DNA of 64,000 nt from Echinicola rosea (GCF_005281475.1 NZ_CP040106.1:1943501-2007500); one strand, 5' to 3'; positions 36,123 to 47,129 are shown, counted from the first letter of the stretch. Numbers and translations: made by a program. The notes: generated by a model from the sequence alone, not told the origin.

Positions 36123-37331
36123 TCAGTTGAATGCTACCTTAATGAGAAAATTGCTCTCTTTGTCAGCGCTGATCTCCGGCTTAAATGGACTTCCCTTCAA
36201 TAACAAATATTCTTCCAAAACCCATCCCTGGAATACGCCTATAAAAACTTTCTTCCCGGCATCAAATGCCTGATAGGGTAGTAGTGCTATTTTGAACCGC
36301 TCTGTTTCTACTAGTGAATGGGCTGAGACAATTGCTTCTTTTTTTCTTTTATCGTAAAGCGATATGAATGGCTTATGCTTCTCATCGAAGGATGAAAACA
36401 TGATGATATCCTGTGATTCGTTCCACGCCCCACTAAAGCCCGCATAACCTTCGTACGCTTTTATTTTATCCTGAAATGGTGTATTTACATTGCTGATAAG
36501 GCGGATGTTTGGAAGGATGATTTCTTCTTCGTAGTTGGCAGGTAGGGGATTTGGCTGATAATCCAATTTGTAACGCTTGGTGAGCTGTTGGTTGGATGAC
36601 ACATTGTAAATGTAGGGATTGTAATTTTGATAAAACCGGGTGGTGTCGTTTACTGCCCAAAATGGGTTCATAGGACTTGTGATCAGAGCGTCATTTAAAC
36701 CACTAGGATAAGAAAGTGCAGTAGCTTCAAGGTTAAATTTGTGGTCTAAAAAGCCTACTTTGTAGTTTTTTCCTTTGAAAGGGCCATTATATCCACTGTA
36801 CCCATTGAAGGCAACATACCCACCTCCTGGAATAGGCCTTACATTGCTGAAGAGGATGGACGGATCGGTCTTATAGGTACGCTCCGGTTCGTATTTTTCA
36901 TTATATACCACTACTTTTTTGAGGGAAAAATCATACACTTCCAGATTTCCCAAGTCATTAAACCAACAATCATTTACCTGTCGGATTTCAAGAGGGCCAT
37001 CGCCGTGGTGAACAAGGCTTTTGATAAAGTCACCCTTTTTATTATAGAGAAAAATTTGGTCTGTGTCATGCTTATCCACTACGATATAGTGCTGAGGCCG
37101 GACCAAAACCTGTTCGACCATTCCCAAATGTTTTTCTTCGTCTTCTTTAAGCTTGATTATCTGTATGTTTTTGATCTTGTCGGAAATATCTACGGTATCT
37201 TTTAAGTCAGCCGTGTTTATGGTGATTTTTTGGACAGCGGTTTCTTTAGATTTTGGCTTTTTTTCAGCACATGAAAGCAGTAAAATGACGATGATAATTT
37301 GAGAAATTGAAATCGTTTGATAAAATGTCAT
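36123..37331 (-). CDS. Six-bladed beta-propeller lipoprotein
   Basis: The 402-residue protein starts with a lipoprotein signal (SQIIIVILLLSCAEKK, lipobox Cys near 21) and then shows repeats of the Bacteroidetes 6-bladed propeller type, such as YIVVDKHDTDQIFLYNKKGDFIKSL and LGNLEVYDFSLKKVVVYN. These proteins are anchored in the envelope, often near transport or surface genes, and their role is unknown. It begins 16 bp after glpF and is probably the last gene of the glycerol operon. Confidence 0.75.
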   Translation of the reverse strand: MTFYQTISISQIIIVILLLSCAEKKPKSKETAVQKITINTADLKDTVDISDKIKNIQIIKLKEDEEKHLGMVEQVLVRPQHYIVVDKHDTDQIFLYNKKGDFIKSLVHHGDGPLEIRQVNDCWFNDLGNLEVYDFSLKKVVVYNEKYEPERTYKTDPSILFSNVRPIPGGGYVAFNGYSGYNGPFKGKNYKVGFLDHKFNLEATALSYPSGLNDALITSPMNPFWAVNDTTRFYQNYNPYIYNVSSNQQLTKRYKLDYQPNPLPANYEEEIILPNIRLISNVNTPFQDKIKAYEGYAGFSGAWNESQDIIMFSSFDEKHKPFISLYDKRKKEAIVSAHSLVETERFKIALLPYQAFDAGKKVFIGVFQGWVLEEYLLLKGSPFKPEISADKESNFLIKVAFN

Positions 37332-37347
37332 ATCAGTTATTATATAG

Positions 37348-38082
37348 TTAGGTTCCTAAAAAAAGAAAGGTGCTGGCAGCCAATGCTGCGCCTAATAGTG
37401 GGCCTATAATGGGTACCCAGCTGTAGCTCCAGTCACTGCTCCCTTTTCCGCGGATGGGAAGGAGTTGGTGGGCAATGCGAGGTCCCAGGTCCCGGGCAGG
37501 ATTAATGGCGTACCCCGTAGTTCCGCCCAAGGCCAAACCGATCACCCACACTAAAAGTGCCACAGGTAACGCACCCAGTGCCCCAAGGCCAATCGGGGTG
37601 TTCTGAGGGTCTTCAAGGGTAGCCCCTGTGGAGTAGAGAATCACCAGGATTAGGACAAAGGTGCCCACTAATTCTGAAAGGAAATTGGAGGAAAGGTTTC
37701 GAATGGCAGGGGCAGTCGCAAATGGTGCAAATTTCAGACTTGGGTCGTCTGTAATGTCAAAATGATCCTTGTACATCAGCCAAGCAATAGTAGCACCAAA
37801 ACCCCCTCCGAGCACCTGAGCCAAGGAATAACCAGGAACCAAATTCCAATCAAATAATCCTGCTATGGCCAATCCCACGCTTACCGCGGGATTGAGGTGC
37901 GCACCGCTGTAAGGACCTGCCACTACCACACCGATAAACACGCCTAGCGCCCAAGCCGTGGTGATGACGATCCAGCCGCTATTGTTTCCCTTGGTCTGTT
38001 TCAGGACCACATTGGCCACGACACCGGAGCCCATAAGTAACAGCAAGGCGGTGCCTATAAATTCTGCAATATAGCTATTCAT
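37348..38082 (-). CDS. glpF: Glycerol uptake facilitator (aquaglyceroporin)
   Basis: The 244-residue channel has six transmembrane helices and both MIP boxes: AHLNPAVSV and YAINPARDLGPR. The Asp after the second NPA-R motif (NPARD) is typical of glycerol-conducting members. It lets glycerol enter the cytoplasm, where the neighbouring GlpK phosphorylates it. It is third in the order glpD-glpK-glpF, 78 bp after glpK. Confidence 0.93.
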   Translation of the reverse strand: MNSYIAEFIGTALLLLMGSGVVANVVLKQTKGNNSGWIVITTAWALGVFIGVVVAGPYSGAHLNPAVSVGLAIAGLFDWNLVPGYSLAQVLGGGFGATIAWLMYKDHFDITDDPSLKFAPFATAPAIRNLSSNFLSELVGTFVLILVILYSTGATLEDPQNTPIGLGALGALPVALLVWVIGLALGGTTGYAINPARDLGPRIAHQLLPIRGKGSSDWSYSWVPIIGPLLGAALAASTFLFLGT

Positions 38083-38160
38083 CTAGTCATGGGGTTTCTA
38101 TGTTAACTGTTTCAAGCTTGATCGATGATTGTGGGATTCCACTGACTTATGGAGGATACT

Positions 38161-39663
38161 TCATTCTTCTGTCCAGTCCTTGCTTCTTTCGACGGCTTTG
38201 TGCCAAAAATGGAGCAGTTCATCGGTCACTTTTCGGTCAGATTGTGGTGAAAATGAAGCTTCTTCTTTCCATAACTGCCGGAGTTCGTTTTGGTCTTTCC
38301 AGTAACCTACTGCCAACCCTGCAAGAAAAGCGGCTCCCAAAGCCGTGGTTTCCGTGATCTGGGGGCGTTTTACTTCACTCCTTAGGAGGTCGGCCTGAAA
38401 CTGCATTAGGAAGTTGTTGGCAGAAGCACCTCCATCCACCCGCATTTCTTTCGTTTTGGCAGCGGCGTCTTTTTCCATGGCTGCCAATACGTCAAAGACC
38501 TGAAAGGCAATAGCTTCCAATGCAGCCCTCGCAAAATGGGCCTGTGTAGTGCCTCTGGTGATACCAAAAAAAGCCCCACGGGCATCCTGATCCCAATAGG
38601 GGGCACCCAAACCGGTGAGTGCCGGGACAAAATATACCCCTCCATTGTCGTCAACACTTGTGGCCAGGGATTCGCTTTGTTCGGCTTCTTCAAAGATAGC
38701 AAGCCCATCCCTGAGCCATTGGATCGCTGCTCCACCGATGAATACGCTGCCTTCCAATGCGTAATGGACTTTTTCATTTATTTCCCACGCAATGGTTGTC
38801 AGCAATTTATTCTTCGATTTGACGGGGTTTTCACCGGTATTCATGACCATAAAGCAGCCAGTGCCGTAAGTGGTTTTGGCCATTCCGGGTTGTGTACAGA
38901 GTTGGCCGAAAAGCGCAGCCTGCTGATCACCGGCGATGCCTCCAATGGGAATTTTCGCTGAAAAAACATCTCCTGCAGTAGTGCAATATACTTCGCTACT
39001 GGATTTTACTTTCGGTAATATGGATGCGGGGATACTGAATAGCTCCATAAGTTCTTCGTCCCATTGTTTGTCGTGGATGTTGAAGAGCATGGTGCGGCTG
39101 GCATTGGTGATATCGGTGAGATGCTGCTGGCCATTGGTGAGTTTCCATACCAACCAGCTATCTACCGTACCGAAACAGACCTCCCCTCTTTCAGCCTTTT
39201 CCCGCGCTCCTTCCACATTGTCCAGTATCCATTTGATTTTGGTGGCGGAAAAATACGCATCTATGATCAAGCCTGTTTTATCATTGATCATATCACTGTG
39301 TCCCTTACGCTTTAGTAAGTTGCAGTAAGCAGCGGTACGTCGGTCCTGCCAGACGATGGCCCGGTAAAGTGGTTTTCCCGTTTTCCGATCCCAGAGGATG
39401 GTCGTTTCCCGTTGATTGGTAATGCCGATTCCTGCGATTTGTGCAGGTTCTATTTCTGCTTTGGCAATGGCTTCCAGGATTACAGCCGCTTGTGAAGTCC
39501 ATATTTCCTTGGCATCATGCTCTACCCATCCAGCCTTGGGGAAGTATTGTTTGAAGTCTTTTTGTGCAATGGCAATGGATTGCCCTTTTTGGTCAAAAAG
39601 AATGGCCCTCGAACTGGTGGTGCCTTGGTCCAGGGCCATTATGAATTGCTTATTTTGGGTCAT
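38161..39663 (-). CDS. glpK: Glycerol kinase
   Basis: The 500-residue FGGY kinase starts with [17 protein letters not shown] (preceded by MTQNKQFI). It contains [10 protein letters not shown], the [19 protein letters not shown] box, [18 protein letters not shown] [15 protein letters not shown] and the C-terminal [17 protein letters not shown] motif. It makes sn-glycerol 3-phosphate from glycerol and ATP. The gene starts 4 bp after the glpD stop. Confidence 0.97.
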   Translation of the reverse strand: MTQNKQFIMALDQGTTSSRAILFDQKGQSIAIAQKDFKQYFPKAGWVEHDAKEIWTSQAAVILEAIAKAEIEPAQIAGIGITNQRETTILWDRKTGKPLYRAIVWQDRRTAAYCNLLKRKGHSDMINDKTGLIIDAYFSATKIKWILDNVEGAREKAERGEVCFGTVDSWLVWKLTNGQQHLTDITNASRTMLFNIHDKQWDEELMELFSIPASILPKVKSSSEVYCTTAGDVFSAKIPIGGIAGDQQAALFGQLCTQPGMAKTTYGTGCFMVMNTGENPVKSKNKLLTTIAWEINEKVHYALEGSVFIGGAAIQWLRDGLAIFEEAEQSESLATSVDDNGGVYFVPALTGLGAPYWDQDARGAFFGITRGTTQAHFARAALEAIAFQVFDVLAAMEKDAAAKTKEMRVDGGASANNFLMQFQADLLRSEVKRPQITETTALGAAFLAGLAVGYWKDQNELRQLWKEEASFSPQSDRKVTDELLHFWHKAVERSKDWTEE

Positions 39664-39667
39664 TATT

Positions 39668-41233
39668 TTAGGTTTTGATCAAGTATTTGTCAGCGATTTT
39701 ATGGAAAGCGTCAATTTCATTTTCTATCCATTTCTGGTCTTGTTTACGTTCTTCGGCCATCAGCGAAGCTACCATAGGTGCCATGGCGATCGCGGCAGCG
39801 GCATCCAGAAAGAGGATACGGATTCTCCTGGCCAAGAAGTCTTCTACATGCATGGCCATTTCTTCCCTTACCGCCCAGATGACCTCACCGGCTACATAGG
39901 GGTAGTTTGGATGGAGCAATTTGGCATACGGAGGGTTTTCTTTGATAAGCTGAAGGATTTTTACCGCATCGGTACCGTACAGTTTCCAGTGTTTGTCGTC
40001 TAGGGTAGGGTCACCAAAGCCATGAAATCTAATCTCCCAAGAATGGCTTTCCTTTACTTCCTCTCCGGTAACTCGTGGAAAATGGTTTACGGTGTCTTCT
40101 CCCATTTTTCGAAATGTTGTCCATTTCCCTCCGGTCAGTGTTGTCAAGCCCGAATCCGAAATGATTACTTTGTGATTTCTTGATATCTCCTTAGTTTTTA
40201 CACTTTCGCCCTTGGGTGCGGCCAAGGGACGTAATCCTGCATACACGGTCAATACATCCTTTCGAGTAGGTTTTTTGCTGAGGTATTGGCCGGCATTGTC
40301 TAGGATAAAGTTGATTTCCCGAGATAGGGCTTCAGGTTCCATTTTGGTTTTAGCACGAATGGTGTCTGTAGTGCCCACCACTAATTTCCCCTGCCAAGGT
40401 ACTGCAAATAACACCCTGCCATCAGAGGTCTTGGGAATCATGAGTGCATCTTGACCTCCGAGAAAGTGCTGCGGCAGCACCAAGTGCACGCCTTGGCTTG
40501 GTTGGATCATCCTGGGGGCTCCCTTTTCGTCCATCTGTAAGATTTTATCGGCAAATACCCCGGTGGCATTGACCACCATTTTGGCTTGTACATTATACGT
40601 CTTTTTATGGATGGCATCCCTTACTTTGACCCCATTTACCTTGCCCGCACTATCTTTTGTCAGACTGGTTACTTTCATGTAGTTGAGGATACACCCCCCC
40701 ATGTCATCACAGGTTTGGGCTACGGAAACAGCCAGACGGGCATCATCAAACTCCCCATCGTGGTATACTACACCTCCGAGAAGCCCTTCGGTTTTTATTT
40801 GCGGCAAGCGCCTTTTGGTTTCCTTTTTGGAAATATAACTGGAATCTCCAAGGCTGAGCCAGCCGGACATCCAGTCATAGAACTTCAGGCCTATGGTGTA
40901 ATAATATTTGGTAGCATGACTGTAAATGGGGATGACAAAAGGCTGGGGATGGGCTAAATGAGGTGCGTTTTTTAGAATTCTTCCACGCTCGCGAAGCGCT
41001 TCCCATACCAATAAGATATCACCTTGTGCCAAGTACCGTACCCCTCCATGAACCAATTTGGTGCTTTTGCTGGAGGTGCCTTTTGCAAAATCTGCTCTCT
41101 CGAAAAGTGCCACGCTAAGTCCTCTTGACAGTGCGTCCAACGCGACTCCCAGCCCCGAAGCTCCTCCTCCTATAATGACAATGTCCCAGATTTGATTTTT
41201 TGATAAAGGGCGGAGGTTGTTGACTCTGTTCAT
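39668..41233 (-). CDS. glpD: FAD-dependent glycerol-3-phosphate dehydrogenase
   Basis: The 521-residue protein has the FAD-binding motif [19 protein letters not shown], the GlpD signature [17 protein letters not shown] and a C-terminal DAO_C domain. It oxidises glycerol 3-phosphate to dihydroxyacetone phosphate at the membrane and passes electrons to quinone. It is the first gene of the operon, so a promoter should lie in the 281-bp gap 41234-41514, though no clear CAAANNTA (minus-strand -7) is seen there. Confidence 0.96.
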   Translation of the reverse strand: MNRVNNLRPLSKNQIWDIVIIGGGASGLGVALDALSRGLSVALFERADFAKGTSSKSTKLVHGGVRYLAQGDILLVWEALRERGRILKNAPHLAHPQPFVIPIYSHATKYYYTIGLKFYDWMSGWLSLGDSSYISKKETKRRLPQIKTEGLLGGVVYHDGEFDDARLAVSVAQTCDDMGGCILNYMKVTSLTKDSAGKVNGVKVRDAIHKKTYNVQAKMVVNATGVFADKILQMDEKGAPRMIQPSQGVHLVLPQHFLGGQDALMIPKTSDGRVLFAVPWQGKLVVGTTDTIRAKTKMEPEALSREINFILDNAGQYLSKKPTRKDVLTVYAGLRPLAAPKGESVKTKEISRNHKVIISDSGLTTLTGGKWTTFRKMGEDTVNHFPRVTGEEVKESHSWEIRFHGFGDPTLDDKHWKLYGTDAVKILQLIKENPPYAKLLHPNYPYVAGEVIWAVREEMAMHVEDFLARRIRILFLDAAAAIAMAPMVASLMAEERKQDQKWIENEIDAFHKIADKYLIKT

Positions 41234-41514
41234 AAGGTTTTATGATGGGTTAAAAATGTAACACATATAATTTAGGAAAAATCAGCCCTATAAGCCAGTA
41301 GTAAGAAAGAATTTTGGTTATATGTTTTTGAGTAAGCACACTTTATGGAATCAAGCCATGTTTTTATGAAAATTACACTTCGTATCTGGTGCTTCGTACT
41401 TCACCTCTCCCCGGATCTCACTATGGGGTGTTGACAGGTAGGTGTTTTGATAGGTGCTATTATGGGGTATGAACCATCTCAGCGGTATAGTTTAGTACCC
41501 ATCAATTTGGGAGG

Positions 41515-42135
41515 TTACTCCCAAGTGCTGTAGCTTTTTTTGGGCTCATTTTTGATTTTTCCTCCTCCAAACTGGATGCCCAAGCCTATACTGAAAAAGT
41601 CACTGATATTCTCGCCGGTGATATGGTACGTAAAATTCATGCGGAATTTACCAGCGATGAGTCCTATTCGTGGAGCAACACCAAAATTCACTTCATTTCC
41701 GACTTGGTTAAAGATGGTGCCGTCATCAGAATCCACTATTTCATAATCACTTCGCCTGTACATGCCTACCATCACGCCAACAAACGGTCGGGTATTTTCT
41801 TTGCCGAAGAGGTATTCGCCGGTTAAGGAGAGGTTGGAGATGGCCTGTGCTCGGTAGGTGGCTTCTTGGTGGTTAAATAGTGATTCTCCTTCTCCCAGGA
41901 TATTACTACCAAGCTGAAGGCCGATGTTTATTTGGTCATTTATACCATAACGGGGCTCCACATAGAACCCTCCGCCTGTCGTAAGTTCTGATTCGGTAGG
42001 AAAGGTCAAGTTGAGGCCAACATCGACTTTGAATGGTTTATACAGCCGGGATGCTCCTGATGGATCAAGAGACTGGGCTTTTGAAACAAAAGGGGATAGG
42101 ATAAATAAAGCTATTATAAGTGCCGTGTATTTCAT
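41515..42135 (-). CDS. Small outer-membrane beta-barrel protein
   Basis: The 206-residue protein has a signal peptide (MKYTALIIALFILSPFVSKAQ) and barrel-like strands such as YGINDQINIGLQLGSNIL and GVAPRIGLIAGKFRMNFTYHI. It ends in a tail with KNEPKKSYSTWE-like polar residues. The function is unknown; it probably lies in the outer membrane. It stands alone between glpD and the nrdA terminator. Confidence 0.78.
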   Translation of the reverse strand: MKYTALIIALFILSPFVSKAQSLDPSGASRLYKPFKVDVGLNLTFPTESELTTGGGFYVEPRYGINDQINIGLQLGSNILGEGESLFNHQEATYRAQAISNLSLTGEYLFGKENTRPFVGVMVGMYRRSDYEIVDSDDGTIFNQVGNEVNFGVAPRIGLIAGKFRMNFTYHITGENISDFFSIGLGIQFGGGKIKNEPKKSYSTWE

Positions 42136-42360
42136 TCAAGGTAATTTTCACGTATTCTACAACCGATGATATCTGTCGCTGATTTGTCTAATCCTGTTTT
42201 GGTGAAGGTTTACAAGTTCGAAATATAACACTTTTATTTTCAGGGAAGTGTAGCTTTGATTTAAAAATATGTAATGGTTTGGGATCAGGCAAAATTACTG
42301 GGGGGATGAATTTCGCCATGTTTCTTGCTTGCCCCATGGTTTGGTGGAGTGGCCATTGCC

Positions 42361-42393
42361 AAAAAAAAAAAGCCTGACATTTGCCAGGCTTTT
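42361..42393 (-). terminator. Intrinsic terminator downstream of nrdA
   Basis: Stem AAAAGCCTG / CAGGCTTTT (42368-42376, 42385-42393). In the minus direction it runs into an 11-nt T tract (42371-42361). It lies about 200 bp after the nrdA stop, beyond the inverted-repeat element. Confidence 0.85.
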
Positions 42394-42411
42394 CAGGTAT
42401 TAAATCAGTTA

Positions 42412-42587
42412 AACCCGCTTTATGCACTAGCCTATCTATTACGACCTGATCCGCCGCGGCGGACAAAATCAGTCGCTCCGCTGCTGTTTTCGATTTCACC
42501 ATAGCGATGCTATGATTCAATCTCCAAACAGCCTGATTTTCTTGTAGTTTCAGCTCTTATAACGATTCCTAATGCATAAAGCGGGTT
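42412..42587. repeat. 176-bp nested inverted-repeat element after nrdA
   Basis: The ends are perfect 15-bp inverted repeats: AACCCGCTTTATGCA (42412-42426) and its complement (42573-42587). Inside are AAAATCAG / CTGATTTT (42465-42472, 42533-42540), CTGTTT / AAACAG (42484-42489, 42526-42531), GATT / AATC (42492-42495, 42519-42522) and CATAGC-GAT-GCTATG (42500-42514). A 14-bp GC-rich palindrome, TCCGCCGCGGCGGA (42450-42463), sits to one side. It could be a MITE-like mobile repeat or a structured RNA in the nrdA 3' UTR. A 110-codon frame at 42188-42520 that crosses it is not convincing as a gene. Confidence 0.7.
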
Positions 42588-42592
42588 AAATT

Positions 42593-44992
42593 TTAGCTTC
42601 CACACATTTCGCAATCGTCAGGATTGTCCAGAGAGCAGGCGATAGCATCTTGATTATTTGTCTTGTTGCTCTCTTCTGCCGGGACAGCTGCCTTTTGTGC
42701 GTCTTTTAAGCCGGCTTTGTCCACGGTAAACTGTATGGCACTTGTCGCTGCTTTGGAGCGTAAGTAATACATGCCTGTTTTTAGTCCTTTTTTCCACGCA
42801 TAGAAATGCATGGAGGTCAGTTTTCCGAAGTTCGGTTCTTGCATAAACACATTCATGCTTTGAGATTGACAGATGTAAGCCCCTCTGTCAGCGGCCATGT
42901 TTATCACCACTTTTTGGGAAATTTCCCATACGGTCTTATAGAGGTCTTTGATATTTTGAGGCACTTCAGGCATCTCCTGAACAGAACCATTGGCAGCGAT
43001 GAGCCTGTTTTTCATGGAGTCATTCCAAAGCCCCAAGCGGATCAGGTCTTTCATGAGGTGTTTGTTTACCACGATGAATTCACCTGAAAGTGTTCTTCTT
43101 GTATAGATGTTTGAGGTATAGGGCTCAAAACATTCGTTGTTTCCAAGGATCTGTGAGGTGGATGCCGTTGGCATTGGCGCTACCAATAGGGAGTTTCTCA
43201 CGCCGTACTTGGCTACTCTTTCTTTCAGGTCTGCCCAGTTCCATCTACCCGACTTAGGGGATACTCCCCAAAGGTCAAACTGGAATTGGCCTTTAGATAC
43301 GGGTGAGCCTTCGTAAGTCTCGTATGTGCCGTGTATTTTGGCGAGCTCCATGGATGTTTCCATGGATGCATAATAGATAGTTTCGAAGATGTCTTCGTTT
43401 AGGCCAGCAGCTTCTTCACTGTCAAATGGCATTCTGAGCATGATGAAGGCGTCTGCCAATCCTTGTACACCGATTCCGATCGGGCGGTGTCTGAAGTTGG
43501 ATTTTTCTGCTTCTTTTACAGGGTAGTAATTGATGTCAATTACCTTGTTAAGGTTTTTAGTGACCACTTTGGTGATCTCATAGAGCTTCTGGTGGTCAAA
43601 AGACTTTTTGCCTTGGCTGTCTGTTTTGATAAACTTGGGCAGTGCAATGGAAGCTAGGTTACAGACGGCCACCTCATCTGGAGAAGTGTATTCCATGATC
43701 TCCGTACACAAGTTGGATGACTTGATCGTGCCAAGGTTTTTCTGGTTGGATTTTCCATTGGCGGCATCCTTGTATAGCATGTAGGGAGTACCGGTTTCGA
43801 TCTGGGATTCCAGCACCTCAAACCAAAGTTCCTGCGCTTTTACGGTTTCCCTGGCACGGCCTTCCTTCTCATATTTTTCATATAGTTTTTCAAATTCCTC
43901 TCCATAGCAATCGGATAGTCCCGGCGCTTCATTTGGACAGAATAGAGACCAGTCTTCGTTGGCTTCCACTCTTTTCATAAATAGGTCAGATATCCAAAGA
44001 GCGTAGAAAAGGTCCCGAGCCCTCAATTCTTCTTTTCCGTGATTTTTCTTTAGCTCTAAGAAATCCTTGATGTCAGCATGCCAAGGTTCTAGGTAGATAG
44101 CAAAGCTTCCTTTGCGTTTTCCACCACCTTGATCTACATAACGTGCCGTCATGTCGAAGTTTCTTAGCATTGGCACGATGCCGTTCGATACGCCATTTGT
44201 GCCACGGATGTAGGAGCCTTTGGCCCGCACATCGTGAATAGAAAGCCCGATCCCACCAGCGGATTGGGAGATTTTGGCACATTGTTTTAAGGTATCATAG
44301 ATCCCGTCGATGCTGTCGTCCTTCATGGTAAGCAGAAAGCACGAAGAAAGCTGTGGCTTAGGTGTTCCGGCGTTGAACAAGGTAGGTGTGGCGTGGGTAA
44401 ACCACTTTTCAGAAAGCAAGTGGTAGGTTTCGATAGCAGCATCCAGATCCTCTTTGTGGATACCGATTGCCACCCGCATTAGCATATGTTGAGGGCGTTC
44501 TACGACTTTGTCATCCAGCTTGATAAGGTAACTTCTCTCCAAGGTCTTGAAGCCAAAGAAATCATAGTTAAAGTCTCTGTTGTAATCAATGATCTCATCA
44601 AGACGGGCCGCATGTTTTTTTACGATTCCGTACACATCCGGTGCGATGAGGGCGGCATTGTCCCCTGTTTTTGGATTGACATACGTATAGAGCCTTTTCA
44701 TGGTGTTTGAAAAAGACTGGCTGGTCGTCTTGTGCAGATTGGATATGGCGATACGTGCTGCGAGGATAGCGTAATCAGGATGCTTGACGGTCATGGATGC
44801 GCAGACTTCTGCGGCCAAGTTGTCAAGTGCTGATGTGGTCACGCCATCATACAGGCCATCAATTACCTTTTTGGCTACTTCGATCGGTTGTATGTACCGG
44901 GAATCCAATCCATCACAGAGGTTTTCTATCCGCGTGGTGATCTTATCGAATCTTACCGATTCTCTTCTGCCATCTCTTTTTATTACTAACAT
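42593..44992 (-). CDS. nrdA: Ribonucleoside-diphosphate reductase class Ia, alpha subunit
   Basis: The 799-residue protein has an N-terminal ATP-cone ([18 protein letters not shown]...), the catalytic barrel with [42 protein letters not shown] and [19 protein letters not shown], and the C-terminal redox pair in CEMCGS. It reduces ribonucleoside diphosphates to deoxy forms, using the radical supplied by NrdB. The ATP-cone suggests dATP feedback inhibition. It lies 33 bp after nrdB in one transcript. Confidence 0.98.
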   Translation of the reverse strand: MLVIKRDGRRESVRFDKITTRIENLCDGLDSRYIQPIEVAKKVIDGLYDGVTTSALDNLAAEVCASMTVKHPDYAILAARIAISNLHKTTSQSFSNTMKRLYTYVNPKTGDNAALIAPDVYGIVKKHAARLDEIIDYNRDFNYDFFGFKTLERSYLIKLDDKVVERPQHMLMRVAIGIHKEDLDAAIETYHLLSEKWFTHATPTLFNAGTPKPQLSSCFLLTMKDDSIDGIYDTLKQCAKISQSAGGIGLSIHDVRAKGSYIRGTNGVSNGIVPMLRNFDMTARYVDQGGGKRKGSFAIYLEPWHADIKDFLELKKNHGKEELRARDLFYALWISDLFMKRVEANEDWSLFCPNEAPGLSDCYGEEFEKLYEKYEKEGRARETVKAQELWFEVLESQIETGTPYMLYKDAANGKSNQKNLGTIKSSNLCTEIMEYTSPDEVAVCNLASIALPKFIKTDSQGKKSFDHQKLYEITKVVTKNLNKVIDINYYPVKEAEKSNFRHRPIGIGVQGLADAFIMLRMPFDSEEAAGLNEDIFETIYYASMETSMELAKIHGTYETYEGSPVSKGQFQFDLWGVSPKSGRWNWADLKERVAKYGVRNSLLVAPMPTASTSQILGNNECFEPYTSNIYTRRTLSGEFIVVNKHLMKDLIRLGLWNDSMKNRLIAANGSVQEMPEVPQNIKDLYKTVWEISQKVVINMAADRGAYICQSQSMNVFMQEPNFGKLTSMHFYAWKKGLKTGMYYLRSKAATSAIQFTVDKAGLKDAQKAAVPAEESNKTNNQDAIACSLDNPDDCEMCGS

Positions 44993-45025
44993 GCTAACTT
45001 GGAGTTTAAGGTTGGGAAAAGTAAA

Positions 45026-46009
45026 TTAAAAGTCCTCTTCTACAGAAAACTTAGCTGAATCAGAAGCATCTTTGCCTTTCATGACCCCGGCTTTTTGATA
45101 ATCGCCAACCCGCTTCTCGAAGAAGTTGGTCTTGCCCTGAAGTGAGATCATGTCCATGAAGTCGAATGGATTGGTGCTGTTCCAGACTTTTTCACAGCCC
45201 AATTCCAATAGAAGCCTGTCGGCCACAAATTCAATATATTGACACATCAAATCGGCATTCATCCCAATGAGCCTTACTGGAAGGGCATCCGTGACAAATT
45301 CCTTTTCAATGGCTACGGCATCCTGAATGATTTTGGAAACGGTTTCCTTTGGTAGTGGATTGACAATGTGCTGCGTGTATAGGTGACAGGCAAAATCACA
45401 ATGCAACCCTTCGTCCCTTGAAATAAGCTCGTTTGAGAATGTCAGTCCTGGCATCAGGCCGCGTTTCTTTAGCCAAAAGATCGAGCAGAAAGATCCGGAG
45501 AAGAAAATGCCTTCCACTGCGGCAAAAGCAATCAATCTTTCTTGAAAATCCCCCTCGTCAATCCATCGTAGCGCCCAGTCTGCTTTTTTCTTTACACAAT
45601 CCAAGTGCTCGATGGCATTGAATAGGCGGTCTCTTTCTTTTGCGTCTTTGATATAGGTGTCAATCAGAAGGCTGTACGTCTCTGAGTGGATGTTTTCCAT
45701 GGCAATTTGGAAGCCATAGAAGAACTTGGCCTCTGTGTACTGTACTTCCGCTACGAAGTGCTCTGCCAAGTTTTCGTTTACGATTCCGTCACTGGCTGCA
45801 AAAAATGCTAATACATGGGAAATAAAGTGACGCTCATCATCACTTAAGTTTTTCCAGTCTTTTATGTCCTGGCCCAGGTCGATTTCTTCTGCAGTCCAAA
45901 AACTAGCCTCTGCTTTTTTGTAATATTCCCAAATGTCGTCGTGCTGAATTGGGAACAATACAAATCTACTGTTATCTCCTTGTTCTAATATGGGTTCGGT
46001 CTTTTGCAT
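45026..46009 (-). CDS. nrdB: Ribonucleoside-diphosphate reductase class Ia, beta subunit
   Basis: The 327-residue ferritin-like protein has the di-iron ligands and the radical tyrosine in [18 protein letters not shown] (ExxHxxxY arrangement), plus [21 protein letters not shown] and [10 protein letters not shown]. It is a class Ia/Ic-type R2; the tyrosine is present, which favours Ia. It is the first gene of nrdBA. More than 1 kb of non-coding DNA with two palindromic sites lies upstream. Confidence 0.97.
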   Translation of the reverse strand: MQKTEPILEQGDNSRFVLFPIQHDDIWEYYKKAEASFWTAEEIDLGQDIKDWKNLSDDERHFISHVLAFFAASDGIVNENLAEHFVAEVQYTEAKFFYGFQIAMENIHSETYSLLIDTYIKDAKERDRLFNAIEHLDCVKKKADWALRWIDEGDFQERLIAFAAVEGIFFSGSFCSIFWLKKRGLMPGLTFSNELISRDEGLHCDFACHLYTQHIVNPLPKETVSKIIQDAVAIEKEFVTDALPVRLIGMNADLMCQYIEFVADRLLLELGCEKVWNSTNPFDFMDMISLQGKTNFFEKRVGDYQKAGVMKGKDASDSAKFSVEEDF

Positions 46010-46198
46010 TAGTCAGTCAGTTTTATATAATTACCATCAATTTTATTTCATCCACAATAGCATGTGAAAGGCTCTCGTAAATGTTATGTTGTTCCTCAAA
46101 AAATGCCTGATAGCAAGCAGTTTTTCGCAGAGCCGTAGAACAAATATCACCAACAATTTTTAAAAATAAAACCATTGATAAGGCCTTGATCTTGATTA

Positions 46199-46213
46199 TT
46201 GACTAATGGTCAA
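46199..46213. promoter_or_regulatory. Palindromic site 1 upstream of nrdB
   Basis: TTGACTAATGGTCAA has inverted TTGAC / GTCAA arms. It lies 190 bp upstream of the nrdB start and differs from site 2 at one position. Confidence 0.5.
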
Positions 46214-46354
46214 ATTAGTGATAAAATCTTATATATCAAGGTGTAATGTATGTTAATTTAAAGTTACCATTCTATTAAAACGCCATTTAAGCGGCATTCA
46301 GAAGGGGCAGAAAAAAAAATAAAAAAATCTTACAAACCTGAATTCAAGCATTTT

Positions 46355-46369
46355 TTGACTTATGGTCAA
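46355..46369. promoter_or_regulatory. Palindromic site 2 upstream of nrdB
   Basis: TTGACTTATGGTCAA, 346 bp upstream of the nrdB start and 156 bp from site 1, matching it at 14 of 15 positions. It may be an operator for a dimeric regulator. Confidence 0.5.
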
Positions 46370-46800
46370 TAGTTTGATGGTTATGTAATTTACTGTAAGT
46401 CAGATTGTTGTTTTGTTTTTTGATCTTAAAATAAACAACTGTTTGATTTTCAAATCCTAAACAAAAGCAAGTAAATGATAAGGAATTTTTAATTGATAGT
46501 TTCAATGAGTCCAGCGTCAATGTGACCGGATGGATGATGAAAAGATAAGCGTAATCAGAGGGATGTAGTTCGGAAAATTACATTTATTATTTAGGCCTTG
46601 TAGTAGCTTTTTAATTAAGCGTAAATTATACTTGTTTTTGCGCCAGTGTATGGGAGGGCATTTTTTTAAATGTTTACCGGGGGAATGGTTTCTTTTCAGC
46701 AAAATGATCTTTGCCTAACTAGCGTAAAAGACTATGCATTGGGGGATAGGCCTGTTGTCAATCAATATTCCTAGGGGCGTCTTCATGGGGATTGCAAAAC

Positions 46801-46850
46801 CTCTTAAATAAGAGTTCTTGATTTCAAGTCAGAAATAGCTTAGCTATTTC
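46801..46850. repeat. Three consecutive palindromes
   Basis: CTCTTA-AA-TAAGAG (46801-46814), CTTGA-TT-TCAAG (46817-46828) and GAAATAGCT-T-AGCTATTTC (46832-46850) follow one another within 50 bp, with no gene over them. Confidence 0.6.
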
Positions 46851-47121
46851 GATCACTACACGATTAAACTATCCTTAATTTCGTCCACAGATAGAAGTTA
46901 TAAACACAGATAAGATTATTGAACAATTGTAAGTCTGTGTTCATCCTTATGATCTGTGGCTTAAATTGTCTTATTTCAACTGACGAAGGGAACTTTGCCC
47001 GTTTGGTGGAGAGAAATGAAAATTACCGATGGTGATAAGGGCCTAAACCTTTAAAAGCGAGGAATTTTAATGATTTCGGTGAAATCTTTTTGCTAAATTT
47101 TCTAGTTACCAAAATCCTCCT

Positions 47122-47129
47122 TATATTTG
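47122..47129 (+). promoter_or_regulatory. -7 element of rplU-rpmA
   Basis: TATATTTG matches TANNTTTG; the expected start is about 20-25 nt before the rplU ATG. The -33 side is AT-rich without a clean TTTG. Confidence 0.6.

Noticed and set aside
42188..42520. 110-codon minus-strand frame across the nrdA terminator and the inverted-repeat element
   Set aside because: It runs through a terminator and nested palindromes and encodes no recognisable domain; best explained by the repeat itself.
46517..46702. 61-codon minus-strand frame in the nrdB-rplU gap
   Set aside because: AT-rich, no family resemblance, no start signal.
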